Notes: generated by a model not told the origin, from the letters alone. DNA of 64,000 bases from Cellulomonas sp. Root930 (GCA_001429255.1 LMJI01000001.1:3186931-3250930), one strand, 5' to 3'. Positions 8,945-18,003 are shown, counted from the stretch's first letter. Numbers and translations: made by a program.

Positions 8945-9018
8945 CGTCGCGCTGGTTCGACAATGCCGTCGGACCCGTGCACGAGCCCGGCCCCCTAGAA
9001 CCTGGACGGAGACCCACC

Positions 9019-10377
9019 GTGCCGCATGTTGCGACGACGGACAGGCCCCGCAGAACTCGATTGTTGATCGCGCTGAGCATGCTCGCGGCAGCACTCGTCG
9101 GCGTCATCGGCCTGCAAGCCGAGTCCGCCTCCGCCACCGCGGCGGTCACCTGCGTCGCCGACGCCGAGACCGGGTGCATCGGCGGGACGCTGCAGAACAC
9201 CGCCGGACCCGTGGAAGGCGTCACCATCACGGTGTCGAACGAGGACGACGAGTTCGAGGAGTCGGCCACCACGGCCGCCAACGGCACGTGGGCCGTCGCG
9301 ATCCCCGGAAGGGCGCGCTACACGGTCGAGCTCGACGAGTCGACGCTCCCCTCGACCGCGGCCCTCGCGGACTCGGCGGAGAACCCGGTCGAGCAGCTCG
9401 CCGTCGTCGGCGCCTCGTCGACCGTCGACTTCAACCTCGTGCTGGATGCCACGCCGAGCACCGGCGGCAGCTCGTCGACCACGACGGGCACCGTCACCCC
9501 CACGCGGCTGCTCCAGCAGTTCGCGCTCGGCATCCGGTACGGCCTGATCCTCGCCCTCGCCGCGGTCGGGCTCTCCCTGATCTACGGCACCACCGGGATG
9601 TCGAGCTTCTCGCACGGCGAGCAGGTCACCCTGGGCGCCCTGCTGACGTTCGTGTTCTCCATCCAGCTGCACTGGCCGATCGTCCTGTCGGTGCTGGCCG
9701 CGGTGGTCCTCTCGGCCGCCAGCGGCTGGCTCCAGGACGTCGGCATATGGCAACCATTGCGGCGACGCAGAGTGGGCCTGGTCCAGCTGATGATCGTCAG
9801 CATCGGGCTGTCGCTGGCTCTGCAGTACGCGTTCCAGTTCCGCTTCGGCGGCAGCACCCTGCAGGTCCTGCCCTCGATCGCCAAGTCCTGGAGCATCGGC
9901 CCGATCCGGCTGTCGATCCCGTCGTACATCGCGATGGGGTGCGCCACCATCGTGCTCGTCGGTGTCGCGCTCTTCCTGCAGCGCACCCGCACCGGCCGCG
10001 CCACCCGGGCCATCTCGGACAACCCCGCCCTCGCGGCCGCCTCGGGCATCGACGTGGACAAGATCATCCGGCTCGTGTGGATCCTGGCCACCGGCCTCGC
10101 CGGCCTGGGCGGCGCGCTGCTCGCGCTGGCCTTCAACGGAGCAGCCTGGGACCTCGGCCTGCAGATGCTGCTGCTGATGTTCGCCGCGGTCACCCTCGGT
10201 GGTCTGGGCACCGCCTACGGCGCGCTCATCGGCTCGCTCATCATCGGTGTCGTCGTGGAGATGTCGACCCTCTGGCTGCCGTCGAGCCTCAAGTTCGCCG
10301 TCGCGCTGCTGATCCTGATCCTCGTCCTGCTCATCAGACCTCAAGGCATCCTCGGCCGCGCCGAGCGGGTCGGCTAG
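9019..10377 (+). CDS. livH: Branched-chain amino acid ABC transporter permease (LivH) with exported N-terminal domain
   Basis: One of two membrane subunits of a liv-type importer. Residues about 165-452 are a normal LivH permease (GIRYGLILALAAVGLSLIYG, AVTLGGLGTAYGALIGSLI, LIRPQGILG). Ahead of it is a signal-like segment (RTRLLIALSMLAAALVGVIG, ending SASATA) and a roughly 120-residue domain with a carboxypeptidase-regulatory-like or Ig-like look (AGPVEGVTITVSNEDDEF), then a Ser/Thr-rich linker. E. coli LivH is about 308 residues, so the extension is large. GTG at 9019 has GGACGGAG upstream. It is the first gene of the livH-M-G-F operon. Confidence 0.9.
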   Translation: MPHVATTDRPRRTRLLIALSMLAAALVGVIGLQAESASATAAVTCVADAETGCIGGTLQNTAGPVEGVTITVSNEDDEFEESATTAANGTWAVAIPGRARYTVELDESTLPSTAALADSAENPVEQLAVVGASSTVDFNLVLDATPSTGGSSSTTTGTVTPTRLLQQFALGIRYGLILALAAVGLSLIYGTTGMSSFSHGEQVTLGALLTFVFSIQLHWPIVLSVLAAVVLSAASGWLQDVGIWQPLRRRRVGLVQLMIVSIGLSLALQYAFQFRFGGSTLQVLPSIAKSWSIGPIRLSIPSYIAMGCATIVLVGVALFLQRTRTGRATRAISDNPALAAASGIDVDKIIRLVWILATGLAGLGGALLALAFNGAAWDLGLQMLLLMFAAVTLGGLGTAYGALIGSLIIGVVVEMSTLWLPSSLKFAVALLILILVLLIRPQGILGRAERVG

Positions 10378-10386
10378 GAGACTCCC

Positions 10387-11370
10387 ATGAACTGGTCGGA
10401 CCTGCTGTCCCTCACTGCGGGCGAGCTGATCGCCCCCACCACCGCGGCCTACGCGCTCGCGGCCATCGGCCTGAACATCCACTTCGGCTTCACGGGTCTG
10501 CTCAACATGGGGCAGGCGGGCTTCATGCTCGTCGGCGCCTACGGGTTCGCCGCCACCGCGCAGGCGGGCCAGGGCTTCCCGCTCTCGGCGCTGGTCGGGG
10601 TGGGTTGCTCGGTCGTCTTCGCGCTCATCCTCGGCATACCCACGCTGAAGCTGCGCGGCGACTATCTCGCGATCGTCACCATCTCCGCGGCGGAGATCGT
10701 CCGGCTCATCGGGCGGTCGTCCGTGCTCTCCGACATCACCAACGGCGCGGCCGGCATCCCCGCCAGCAGGTTCAACAAGGACTTCCTCGGCCTCTCGGTG
10801 CTCCCGGACGGGAGGACCGCGCTCGGGCCGTTCGCGTACGCCAACAACGTCGGTGACGGCTGGTGGACGCGCATCGTCGCGTGGGCCGCTGTCCTGCTCG
10901 CCGTGCTGCTGGTCTGGCGCCTCATGTCCAGCCCGTGGGGGCGTGTGCTCAAGGGCATCCGCGAGGACGAGGACGCCGTGCGCTCGCTCGGCAAGAGCGT
11001 GTACGGCTACAAGATGCAGGCGCTCGTGCTCGGTGGCGCTATGGCAGGCTTCGCGGGCGTCCTGTTCGTGATGCCCGCCAGCGTCCAGCCCGACGCGATG
11101 GGCCGGTCGATGACCTTCTTCATCTGGACGATCCTGCTGCTCGGTGGCGCCGCCACCCTGTGGGGTCCGGTGATCGGGTCGATGATCTTCTTCGTCGCGC
11201 TCATGTTCATCAAGACGGTCATGCGCGACGTGCTGCCGTCCGTCCTGCGGCCCGAGCAGCTCGAGCCGCTCGCGGGCATCCTGGTGGGCATCACGTTGAT
11301 GCTCCTGGTGATCTTCCGGCCGCAGGGCATCTTCGGTGACAAGAAGGAGCTGATGCTCGATGTCCGCTGA
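10387..11370 (+). CDS. livM: Branched-chain amino acid ABC transporter permease (LivM)
   Basis: A 327-residue second permease subunit with about nine membrane helices. FGFTGLLNMGQAGFMLVGAY and PTLKLRGDYLAIVTI are LivM hallmarks, and RGIREDEDA-like sequence (KGIREDEDAVRSLGK) is the coupling loop for the ATPase. It starts nine bases after livH with GGAGACTCCC before ATG, and its last codons overlap the livG start. It lacks the N-terminal extension present in E. coli LivM (about 425 residues), as many homologues do. Confidence 0.92.
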   Translation: MNWSDLLSLTAGELIAPTTAAYALAAIGLNIHFGFTGLLNMGQAGFMLVGAYGFAATAQAGQGFPLSALVGVGCSVVFALILGIPTLKLRGDYLAIVTISAAEIVRLIGRSSVLSDITNGAAGIPASRFNKDFLGLSVLPDGRTALGPFAYANNVGDGWWTRIVAWAAVLLAVLLVWRLMSSPWGRVLKGIREDEDAVRSLGKSVYGYKMQALVLGGAMAGFAGVLFVMPASVQPDAMGRSMTFFIWTILLLGGAATLWGPVIGSMIFFVALMFIKTVMRDVLPSVLRPEQLEPLAGILVGITLMLLVIFRPQGIFGDKKELMLDVR

Positions 11371-12286
11371 GCTGTCCTCCCCCGCACCGCTCGCGAAGAC
11401 GGCGGCTCAGGCGCTCGCGGGCGTGGCCCCCGAGCCCGGCGTCGCCAAGCCGGACCCGATCATCGTCGCCGACGACGTCGTGCGCCGGTTCGGTGGCATG
11501 ACCGCGGTCGACGTCCGTCACCTCGAGGTGCAGCGCGGCGCGATCACCGCGCTGATCGGCCCCAACGGTGCCGGCAAGACGACGCTGTTCAACCTGCTCA
11601 CCGGCTTCGACAAGCCCAACTCCGGCACCTGGGAGTTCGACGGTCGTCGTCTGAACGGCGTCTCCGCGGGCCGCGTCGCCCGGGCCGGCATGGTGCGCAC
11701 CTTCCAGCTGACCAAGGCGCTCTCCCGGCTCACCGTCCTGCAGAACATGCAGCTCGGCGCCACCAAGCAACCGGGCGAGGGCTTCTTCACCTCGCTGGTC
11801 AAGCCGCTCTGGGCGGCCCGTGAGCGCGAGATCACCGCGCAGGCCGAAGAGCTGCTGATCCGGTTCAAGCTCGACGCCAAGAGCGAGGACTTCGCGGGGT
11901 CGCTCTCCGGCGGACAGCGCAAGCTCCTGGAGATGGCGCGGGCACTCATGGCCAAGCCCGAGCTGGTCATGCTCGACGAGCCCATGGCCGGCGTGAACCC
12001 CGCGCTCACGCAGTCTCTGCTCGGGCACATCCAGACCGTGCGCGACGAGGGCACCACGGTGCTGTTCGTCGAGCACGACATGCAGATGGTCCGCCGGATC
12101 GCCGACTGGGTGGTGGTCATGGCGGAGGGCAAGATCGTCGCCGAGGGGCCGCCGTCCGCCGTCATGGAGAACCCGGCCGTCGTCGACGCCTACCTCGGCG
12201 CCCACCACGACACCGACCTCGGCGACGAGAGCGTCATGGCCGAGGGTGTGCTCGAACAGCTCGAGGCCGAGGAGGCCACGGAATGA
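11360..12286 (+). CDS. livG: Branched-chain amino acid ABC transporter ATP-binding protein (LivG)
   Basis: A 308-residue ATPase that powers the importer from the cytoplasmic side. Walker A is GPNGAGKTT, the LSGGQRK signature is followed by Walker B LVMLDEPMAGVNP, and the switch His is in FVEHDM. An N-terminal extension of about 40 residues (SSPAPLAKTAAQALAGVAP) precedes the usual LivG start. It overlaps livM by 11 bases and its stop overlaps the livF start (ATGA). Confidence 0.93.
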   Translation: MSAELSSPAPLAKTAAQALAGVAPEPGVAKPDPIIVADDVVRRFGGMTAVDVRHLEVQRGAITALIGPNGAGKTTLFNLLTGFDKPNSGTWEFDGRRLNGVSAGRVARAGMVRTFQLTKALSRLTVLQNMQLGATKQPGEGFFTSLVKPLWAAREREITAQAEELLIRFKLDAKSEDFAGSLSGGQRKLLEMARALMAKPELVMLDEPMAGVNPALTQSLLGHIQTVRDEGTTVLFVEHDMQMVRRIADWVVVMAEGKIVAEGPPSAVMENPAVVDAYLGAHHDTDLGDESVMAEGVLEQLEAEEATE

Positions 12287-13068
12287 CCGTCACCGAATCC
12301 GCCGCAGCACCATCCCCCGTGGACCGGGGCGAGCCCTTGCTGCGCGCCGACGAGCTCGTCGCGGGCTACATCCCCGGGGTGAACATCCTCAACGGGTGCA
12401 ACCTCGACCTGTACCCGGGCGAGCTGGTCGGCATCATCGGCCCCAACGGTGCCGGCAAGTCGACCCTGCTCAAGGCGATCTTCGGCCTGGTGCACGTGCG
12501 TACCGGCTCGGTGACCCTGGGCGGCGAGGACATCACCAACCTCAAGGCGAACGACCTGGTCGCCCGCGGCGTCGGGTGCGTCCCGCAGAACAACAACGTC
12601 TTCCCGTCCCTGTCGGTCGAGGAGAACCTCCAGATGGGGGGCTTCCTCAAGCCGGGCAAGTTCGCCGAGCGGCTCGACTTCATCATCGACCTGTTCCCGA
12701 ACCTCAAGGACCGCCGCGGTCAGCGCGCCGGCTCGCTGTCCGGGGGTGAGCGTCAGATGGTGGCCATGGGCCGCGCGCTCATGATGGACCCGAAGGTCCT
12801 GCTCCTCGACGAGCCCTCCGCCGGCCTGTCCCCCGTGCGGCAGGACGAGACGTTCATCCGCACCCGCAAGATCAACCGCGCGGGCGTCTCGATCATCATC
12901 GTCGAGCAGAACGCCCGGCGCGCCCTGCAGATCTGCGACCGGGGATACGTCCTCGACCAGGGACGCAACGCCTACACCGCCACGGGACGTGAGCTCATGC
13001 ACGACCCCAAGGTGATCGAGCTGTACCTCGGCACGCTGGCGGCGGACGAGATCGCCCCCGAGGACTGA
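12283..13068 (+). CDS. livF: Branched-chain amino acid ABC transporter ATP-binding protein (LivF)
   Basis: A 261-residue second ATPase of the importer. Walker A GPNGAGKST, signature LSGGERQMV and Walker B VLLLDEPSAGLSP are all intact, with the switch His replaced by the usual EQNARRAL of LivF proteins. It is the last gene of the plus-strand operon and is followed by a strong terminator at 13080. The binding protein is encoded separately and convergently, just downstream. Confidence 0.93.
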   Translation: MTVTESAAAPSPVDRGEPLLRADELVAGYIPGVNILNGCNLDLYPGELVGIIGPNGAGKSTLLKAIFGLVHVRTGSVTLGGEDITNLKANDLVARGVGCVPQNNNVFPSLSVEENLQMGGFLKPGKFAERLDFIIDLFPNLKDRRGQRAGSLSGGERQMVAMGRALMMDPKVLLLDEPSAGLSPVRQDETFIRTRKINRAGVSIIIVEQNARRALQICDRGYVLDQGRNAYTATGRELMHDPKVIELYLGTLAADEIAPED

Positions 13069-13079
13069 GAGCACGCACC

Positions 13080-13119
13080 AAAGAGGCCCGGCCGGAGAAC
13101 ATCCCGGCCGGGCCTCTTT
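13080..13119 (+). terminator. Intrinsic terminator of the liv operon
   Basis: A perfect 16-bp stem (13080-13095 with 13104-13119) and an 8-base loop, rich in G/C at the top and ending in CTCTTT, lies 12 bases after the livF stop. Because both flanks carry A/T runs it may work in both directions. Confidence 0.85.
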
Positions 13120-13141
13120 CTGCTCGTCGCCACAACGACGA

Positions 13142-13175
13142 AGGCCCGGCAGGGGATCACTCCCCTGCCGGGCCT
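13142..13175 (-). terminator. Intrinsic terminator of the binding-protein gene
   Basis: A perfect 15-bp stem (13142-13156 with 13161-13175) and TCAC loop lies 25 bases after the stop of the convergent binding-protein gene. On the minus strand the stem is followed by TCGTCGTTGTGG, only a weak T-tract. Confidence 0.75.
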
Positions 13176-13199
13176 CGCGTCACGCGGGGCTGACTGTCG

Positions 13200-14501
13200 T
13201 CAGCTGCCCTTGACCTCGCCGAACTCCGCCTTCTGCCACACGGGCACGTTCTCGGCGTCGTACTTGTAGATGCCGACGAACGCCGACGACGGGTCGTTGT
13301 TGTCGTTGAACGGGCCGACGCCGGAGACAGCCTGGTAGGTGATCTCCTTGCCGTCCTTGATCAGCTCGACGCAGTCCGCGAACGTCGCGCACTCCTCGCC
13401 GTCCGTCGTGCCGGACACGGCAGCCATGTTGGCCTGCACGGTCGGGCCGTCGTTCTGGCCGCCCTTGACCGCCGCGAGGGCGGCAAGGATGGTCGCGTCG
13501 TAGGACTCGGGACCGTAGTTGAAGTCCTTCAGGTCCGGGTTGACCTCAAGCAGGCGAGCCTTGAAGTCGTCAGTCGGGTTGGCGCCCGGGTTGGTGCCCT
13601 GCGCGCCCTCCATCGTGCCCGGGTCGAAGAAGAACTTGGCGCTGTCGGCCGGGTCCTGCTTGAAGCTGGCCACGTTGCCGTCGACGAGGTACACGTTCGA
13701 CATGTCGTAGCCGGCCTGGACCAGCTGAGGAACGATGACACGGACCTCGTCGAACGTGATGATCACGATCGCGTCGGGGTTCGTGGCGACGACCTCGCCC
13801 ACCTCGGTGGAGTAGTCCTGCAGCTCCGGCGGGAAGTCCTGACCCGCGCCCTCGGCGCCGTAGGTCACGTTGACGCCCGCGGGCTCGAGGTTCTGCTGGA
13901 CGAAGCCGCGCAGACCCGTGCCGTAGGGGTCGTCGAACACGAGGATGCCGACGTTCTTCTTGCCGTCCGCGATGATCTGCGTCGCGAGGGCCTGGCCCTG
14001 GACCTCGTCCGGCGGGGCGGTGCGGAAGTAGTACGGGCTGATGCCGGACAGGTCCGCCGCCGTGTTGGCGGGCGAGATCTGCACGATCTCGGCGTCCGTG
14101 ATCGGGCCGACGACGCCGAGCGACAGGCCGGAGGACGCGGCGCCGATGATGACGTGCACACCCTCCTCGATGAGCGCCTTGGCGGACGGGGTGCCGATGG
14201 TCGCGAGGTCGGACGTGGGGCCCGAGTCCTTGTGCGAGACCGTCACCGGGACGCCGTTGACGCCACCGGCGTCGTTGATGTCCTTGATGGCCAGGTCGAC
14301 GCCGGCGATCTCGGGCGGGCCGAGGTACGCGAGGTTGCCCGTGACGGGGAGCAGGGAGCCGATCTTGAGCGGGCCCGAAGCGGTGGGCGCTGCGGAGCTC
14401 TCGCTGTCGGCCGGCTCGTCCGAGCCGCTGCACGCGGTCAGGGCGAGGGCGACAGCGCCGGCCAAGGCGGCGGCGCGGACTACGTGGGTCGAACGAATCA
14501 T
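13200..14501 (-). CDS. Branched-chain amino acid ABC transporter substrate-binding lipoprotein
   Basis: A 433-residue extracellular receptor of the LivK/Peripla_BP_6 family. A lipoprotein signal peptide ends in the lipobox LTAC at about residues 23-26, followed by a Ser/Asp/Glu-rich linker and the binding fold starting LKIGSLLPVTGNLAYLGPPE. FDDPYGTGLRGF and PDAIVIITFDE belong to the second lobe. ATG at 14501 has AGAGGGG upstream. It is convergent with livHMGF and separated from it by two terminators, so its expression can differ from that of the membrane parts, as receptors are often made in excess. Confidence 0.92.
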   Translation of the reverse strand: MIRSTHVVRAAALAGAVALALTACSGSDEPADSESSAAPTASGPLKIGSLLPVTGNLAYLGPPEIAGVDLAIKDINDAGGVNGVPVTVSHKDSGPTSDLATIGTPSAKALIEEGVHVIIGAASSGLSLGVVGPITDAEIVQISPANTAADLSGISPYYFRTAPPDEVQGQALATQIIADGKKNVGILVFDDPYGTGLRGFVQQNLEPAGVNVTYGAEGAGQDFPPELQDYSTEVGEVVATNPDAIVIITFDEVRVIVPQLVQAGYDMSNVYLVDGNVASFKQDPADSAKFFFDPGTMEGAQGTNPGANPTDDFKARLLEVNPDLKDFNYGPESYDATILAALAAVKGGQNDGPTVQANMAAVSGTTDGEECATFADCVELIKDGKEITYQAVSGVGPFNDNNDPSSAFVGIYKYDAENVPVWQKAEFGEVKGS

Positions 14502-14675
14502 GCCTGGTACCCCTCTGTGAGTACTGCGATCCACTGGAACCCGGTAGGGATCCTGCAGGTGTGGCGCGAAGGTACTCATTGTTTGTGTCCGCGATGTGAA
14601 TCTGGGTGTCTCACGACGGGTTGTTGCCGAGTTGTGACCAACCAGTAACAAGGGGAACTGGACGCGCGACCGGCC

Positions 14676-15308
14676 TCAGGACGCCGGTGCGGCCGCCCCG
14701 GGGGCTACGTCCGACGACGTCGACGCACCGTCCGCGTCGGTGATCCCGAGCTCGTCGGCCAGGAAGAGTAACGCCCGCGCGTAGGGGTGCCCGACCGCGT
14801 CGGCGCGGATCCGCGGCCAGTCGAGCTGCTCGCGCAGCGCCCGCACGATGGCGAGGAGCCGCCCGAAGTCGCACGCGTGCTCCCCCAGCACCCGCAGCTT
14901 CGCCGAGACGATGTCGGTCGCCTGCAGCACGGGCATCCGTACCGCCAGCACCTCGAGCACGTCGCTGCGCGCCAGGAGCTCGCTCGTGATCGGCTCACCG
15001 ACCATGCGGAACAGGACGTCGACCAGCTGGCCGTGGTGGAACGCCTTGAACAGCCAGTTCTCCGCAGGCTGCTCCACGGCCAGCCCGGCGGCCGCGATCG
15101 CCTCCTTGGCGCGCTCGACGTCCTCGGGGGTCACGGCGAAGTCCGCGTCGTGGCTCGGTTCGGGGGCGCCGCGTGCCCAGGCCGCGTACCCGCCGACGAG
15201 GGCGAAGGGGATCTCGGCGTCGGTCAGCGCCACCGCGACCAGTCGCAGGCCGTCCTGGAGGGCGGTGCGGTCGTCGGGCGGGTCGACCAGGGCGCCTTGC
15301 TGCGTCAT
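14676..15308 (-). CDS. Nucleotidyltransferase-fold protein of unknown function
   Basis: A 210-residue protein. FALVGGYAAWARGAPEPSHDADFAV has the GG-x(n)-DxD arrangement of minimal or AbiEii-like nucleotidyltransferase folds, and TDIVSAKLRVLGEHACDFGRLL looks like the alpha-helical part found after this fold. No AbiEi-type partner is adjacent, so a toxin role is not indicated. ATG at 15308 was chosen over an upstream in-frame start because the upstream residues are Arg-rich and overlap the divergent gene's promoter. It is divergent from the EEP gene. Confidence 0.6.
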   Translation of the reverse strand: MTQQGALVDPPDDRTALQDGLRLVAVALTDAEIPFALVGGYAAWARGAPEPSHDADFAVTPEDVERAKEAIAAAGLAVEQPAENWLFKAFHHGQLVDVLFRMVGEPITSELLARSDVLEVLAVRMPVLQATDIVSAKLRVLGEHACDFGRLLAIVRALREQLDWPRIRADAVGHPYARALLFLADELGITDADGASTSSDVAPGAAAPAS

Positions 15309-15367
15309 GGAACGACTGTCTACACGCCGACGCGCGGGCTCGCAGGTCGGCCGGGACAATCGGCAGG

Positions 15368-16132
15368 GTGCGCCTGGCCACCTTCAACATCCTGCACGGT
15401 CGCTCGCTGGTCGACGGCGAGGTCCACGTGGGGCGGTTCGCCGACGCCGTGCGCGAGCTGGACGCCGACGTGCTCGCGCTCCAGGAGGTGGATCGTGACC
15501 AGCCGCGGTCCCACGGCGCCGACCTGACGGTGGTGGCCGCCGAGGCGATGGGCGCCCCCGCGCACCGCTTCGTCGCCACCCTGCACGGCGAGCCCGGCGT
15601 GTGGACCGCCGCGACCGGCGACCACCAGCCCGCCGTCGCGAGCTACGGGATCGCACTCCTGAGCCGGCACCCGGTGCGGTCCTGGCACGTCCTGCAGCTC
15701 CCCGTCCTGCGCCGCCGCGCCCCGGTGCGCTGGCCGGACGCGCGCTGGCCCACGCTCGTGCGCGACGAGCCCCGCGCGGCCCTCGTCGCCGTCGTCGAGC
15801 ACCCCGACGGCCCCCTCACCGTCGTCGCCACGCATCTGACGTACATCCCCGGCTGGAACCGGCGGCAGCTGCGGCAGCTCGTCGGACTCCTGCGTCCGTA
15901 CCCCCGCCCGCTGGCGCTCATGGGTGACCTGAACATCGAGCGGGATACCGCGGTCCGGACGTCGGGCCTGCGCGCACTGGCCGCGGCCGACACGTTCCCG
16001 GTCGCCGAGCCGGACCGCCAGCTCGACCACATCCTCGGCGACGGGTCGATCCAGCCCACCGGCCCCGCCCGCTCGGTCGACACGGGGCTGTCCGACCACC
16101 GCGCCCTCGTCGTCGAGGTGACCCGCCACTGA
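15368..16132 (+). CDS. Endonuclease/exonuclease/phosphatase family protein
   Basis: A 254-residue EEP-fold metal-dependent phosphodiester or phosphomonoester hydrolase. Core motifs are ATFNILHGR (Asn), LALQEVDRDQPRS (metal-binding Glu), LTVVATHLTYIPG, LMGDLNIERD (Asp-x-Asn) and LSDHRALVVEV (the terminal Asp-His pair). GTG at 15368 gives the protein a natural start at the first strand; no signal peptide is present, so it acts in the cytoplasm. A strong terminator follows directly. Substrate (DNA, lipid or inositol phosphate) cannot be told from the sequence. Confidence 0.85.
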   Translation: MRLATFNILHGRSLVDGEVHVGRFADAVRELDADVLALQEVDRDQPRSHGADLTVVAAEAMGAPAHRFVATLHGEPGVWTAATGDHQPAVASYGIALLSRHPVRSWHVLQLPVLRRRAPVRWPDARWPTLVRDEPRAALVAVVEHPDGPLTVVATHLTYIPGWNRRQLRQLVGLLRPYPRPLALMGDLNIERDTAVRTSGLRALAAADTFPVAEPDRQLDHILGDGSIQPTGPARSVDTGLSDHRALVVEVTRH

Positions 16133-16134
16133 AC

Positions 16135-16175
16135 GACGAGGGGCCGGTCGGATGTTCTCCGACCGGCCCCTCGTC
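16135..16175. terminator. Bidirectional intrinsic terminator
   Basis: A perfect 17-bp stem (16135-16151 with 16159-16175) and 7-base loop ATGTTCT sits between the convergent EEP gene and the ANTAR regulator gene, two bases after the former and ten before the stop of the latter. It can serve both. Confidence 0.8.
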
Positions 16176-16184
16176 ACGCTCGCG

Positions 16185-16868
16185 TCAGGAGGACGCGCCA
16201 CCCACCTGCTCGATGACCGCGTCGGCCACCTCGCGCATGGTGAGCCGACGGTCCATCGACGTCTTCTGGATCCACCGGAACGACTCCGGCTCGGTCAGGC
16301 CCATCTTCGTCATGAGCAGACCCTTGGCACGGTCCACGCGCTTGCGCGTCTCGAACCGCTCCGCCAGGTCCGCGACCTCCGACTCCAGGGCGCTGATCTG
16401 CGCGTACCGCGAGATCGCGATCTCCACCGCAGGCAGCAGGTCCGCCGGGCTGAACGGCTTGATCACGTACGCCATGGCGCCGGCGTCGCGCGCCCGCTCC
16501 ACCAGCTCCTTCTGGGAGAACGCCGTGAGGAGCACCACCGGGGCCAGGTGCGCCTTGCCGATGCGCTCCGCCGCCGAGATCCCGTCGAGCACGGGCATCT
16601 TCACGTCCATCACGACGACGTCGGGCTTGAGATCGGTGACCAGCTGGACCGCCTGCTCGCCGTCGCCGGCCTCACCGACCACGTCGAAACCGGCGTCGCG
16701 CAGCGTCTCGACGACGTCCATCCGGATGAGCGCCTCGTCCTCGGCCACGACCGCGCGCCGCGCCGGACGGGCGGCGGGAGCCGTGGGCTCAGCCGTCGGA
16801 GCCGGGGTGCTCAGGTCGAAGGCGTCAGGGGCCGCCTCGGTGGGTTCGGGGGTCGCGTCAGTGCTCAC
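16185..16868 (-). CDS. pdtaR: ANTAR-domain response regulator (PdtaR-like)
   Basis: A 227-residue regulator that, when phosphorylated, should bind paired RNA hairpins through its ANTAR domain and prevent termination. After a Pro/Ala/Thr-rich 37-residue leader, the receiver domain shows VVAEDEALIRM, phospho-acceptor Asp88 (VVVMDVKMP) and the conserved Lys in VIKPFSP. The ANTAR domain is about residues 165-222 (KRVDRAKGLLMTKMGL, LTMREVADAVIEQ). GTG at 16868 lies six bases after TACTCT (16880-16875), suggesting a leaderless transcript. Rv1626 near polA/rpsA in M. tuberculosis is the named relative. The partner kinase PdtaS is not in this window. Confidence 0.9.
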   Translation of the reverse strand: MSTDATPEPTEAAPDAFDLSTPAPTAEPTAPAARPARRAVVAEDEALIRMDVVETLRDAGFDVVGEAGDGEQAVQLVTDLKPDVVVMDVKMPVLDGISAAERIGKAHLAPVVLLTAFSQKELVERARDAGAMAYVIKPFSPADLLPAVEIAISRYAQISALESEVADLAERFETRKRVDRAKGLLMTKMGLTEPESFRWIQKTSMDRRLTMREVADAVIEQVGGASS

Positions 16869-16994
16869 GTGCTCAGAGTAGTGGTCGCCGCCGCTCGCTT
16901 CGCAGTGGTTGCACCTGTGAGGCAGCCCACGCGCTGCCCATCGGCGCGCAGCGGACGTAGCCTCGAGGAGACCCGACTCGTCCGAGGAGGCCCG

Positions 16995-17975
16995 ATGATG
17001 CGCACCCACCGATCCGTCCGCGCGGCCCTCGCAGCCGCCACAGCCCTGCTCCTGCTCGGCGTCGCCAGCCCGGCGGCCCTCGCCCACGACCGGCCGGACA
17101 GCTACCTGCTCGACCCGGCCGGACCCGCGGCCGACGACATCTACCCGGAGGGCATCGCCGCGCGCGGCGACACGTTCTACGTCGGCAGCACGACCGACGG
17201 GACGGTCTACCGCGGCACGCTGCACTCCCCCACCGCGACGCCGTTCCTGCTCGGGGGCGTCGACGGCCGGACGTCCGCGGTCGGCATGAAGGTCGACGGG
17301 CGCACCCTGTTCGTGGCCGGCGGCGCCACCGGACGCGTCTTCGCGTACGACGTGCGGACGCGCGAGCTCACCGGGACGTGGCAGGTGGAGCAGACCGGCG
17401 CCCCGACGTTCCTCAACGACATCGCCATCGGTCCGCGCGGAGACGTGTACGTCACCGACTCCCTGCGGCCCGTGCTCTACCGCATCGACGCCGCCGACCG
17501 CCGCGCCCCCGGTGTAACGCTGCTGCCGACCTTCCTCGACTTCACCGGGACGGCGCTGCAGTACACGACCGGGTTCAACGTCAACGGGATCGTCGTGTCG
17601 CCCGACGGCCGGCACGCGGTGGTCGCGCAGTCGAACACCGCCACCCTGTTCCGGATCGGCCTGCGCGACCGGAGCGTCACCGCGGTCGACCTCGGCGGCG
17701 CGACCGTCGCCGGCGACGGGCTCGTCCTGAGCGGTCGCACGCTCTACGCCGTCGAACGCCAGGGACCGGTCGGGTACGTGGTGACCATCGCGCTCGATCG
17801 TCAGCTGCTCAGCGGCACCGTCGTCACGCGGACCACCGATCCGGGGTTCGACGACCCCACCACGGCCGCGCTCGTCGGCCGGTCGCTGCTCGTGGTGAAC
17901 AGTCAGTTCGGCGAGCGGGCCGCCGGTGAGCAGCCCGACCCGTTCACCGTGAGCCGGATACGCGCGCCGAGATGA
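16995..17975 (+). CDS. Secreted ScyD/ScyE-like beta-propeller protein
   Basis: A 326-residue protein with a Sec signal peptide (RAALAAATALLLLGVASPAALA, cleaved near residue 31) and a repeated SMP-30/NHL-like pattern: PEGIAARGDTFYVGST, LFVAGGATGRVFAYD, NDIAIGPRGDVYVTDS, NGIVVSPDGRHAVVAQS. Such six-bladed propellers may be lactonase-like or purely binding. GAGGAGG is four bases before the ATG at 16995 and seven before the adjacent ATG at 16998; the second may be used. It is divergent from the ANTAR gene. No active-site assignment is possible by eye. Confidence 0.78.
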   Translation: MMRTHRSVRAALAAATALLLLGVASPAALAHDRPDSYLLDPAGPAADDIYPEGIAARGDTFYVGSTTDGTVYRGTLHSPTATPFLLGGVDGRTSAVGMKVDGRTLFVAGGATGRVFAYDVRTRELTGTWQVEQTGAPTFLNDIAIGPRGDVYVTDSLRPVLYRIDAADRRAPGVTLLPTFLDFTGTALQYTTGFNVNGIVVSPDGRHAVVAQSNTATLFRIGLRDRSVTAVDLGGATVAGDGLVLSGRTLYAVERQGPVGYVVTIALDRQLLSGTVVTRTTDPGFDDPTTAALVGRSLLVVNSQFGERAAGEQPDPFTVSRIRAPR

Positions 17976-18003
17976 TCGTGCGGTCGGGCTATCCTGCTGC
18001 ACG

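Noticed and set aside
14676..15308. AbiE-type toxin-antitoxin system
   Set aside because: The nucleotidyltransferase-like protein has no adjacent AbiEi-type antitoxin, and the neighbours are ordinary genes.
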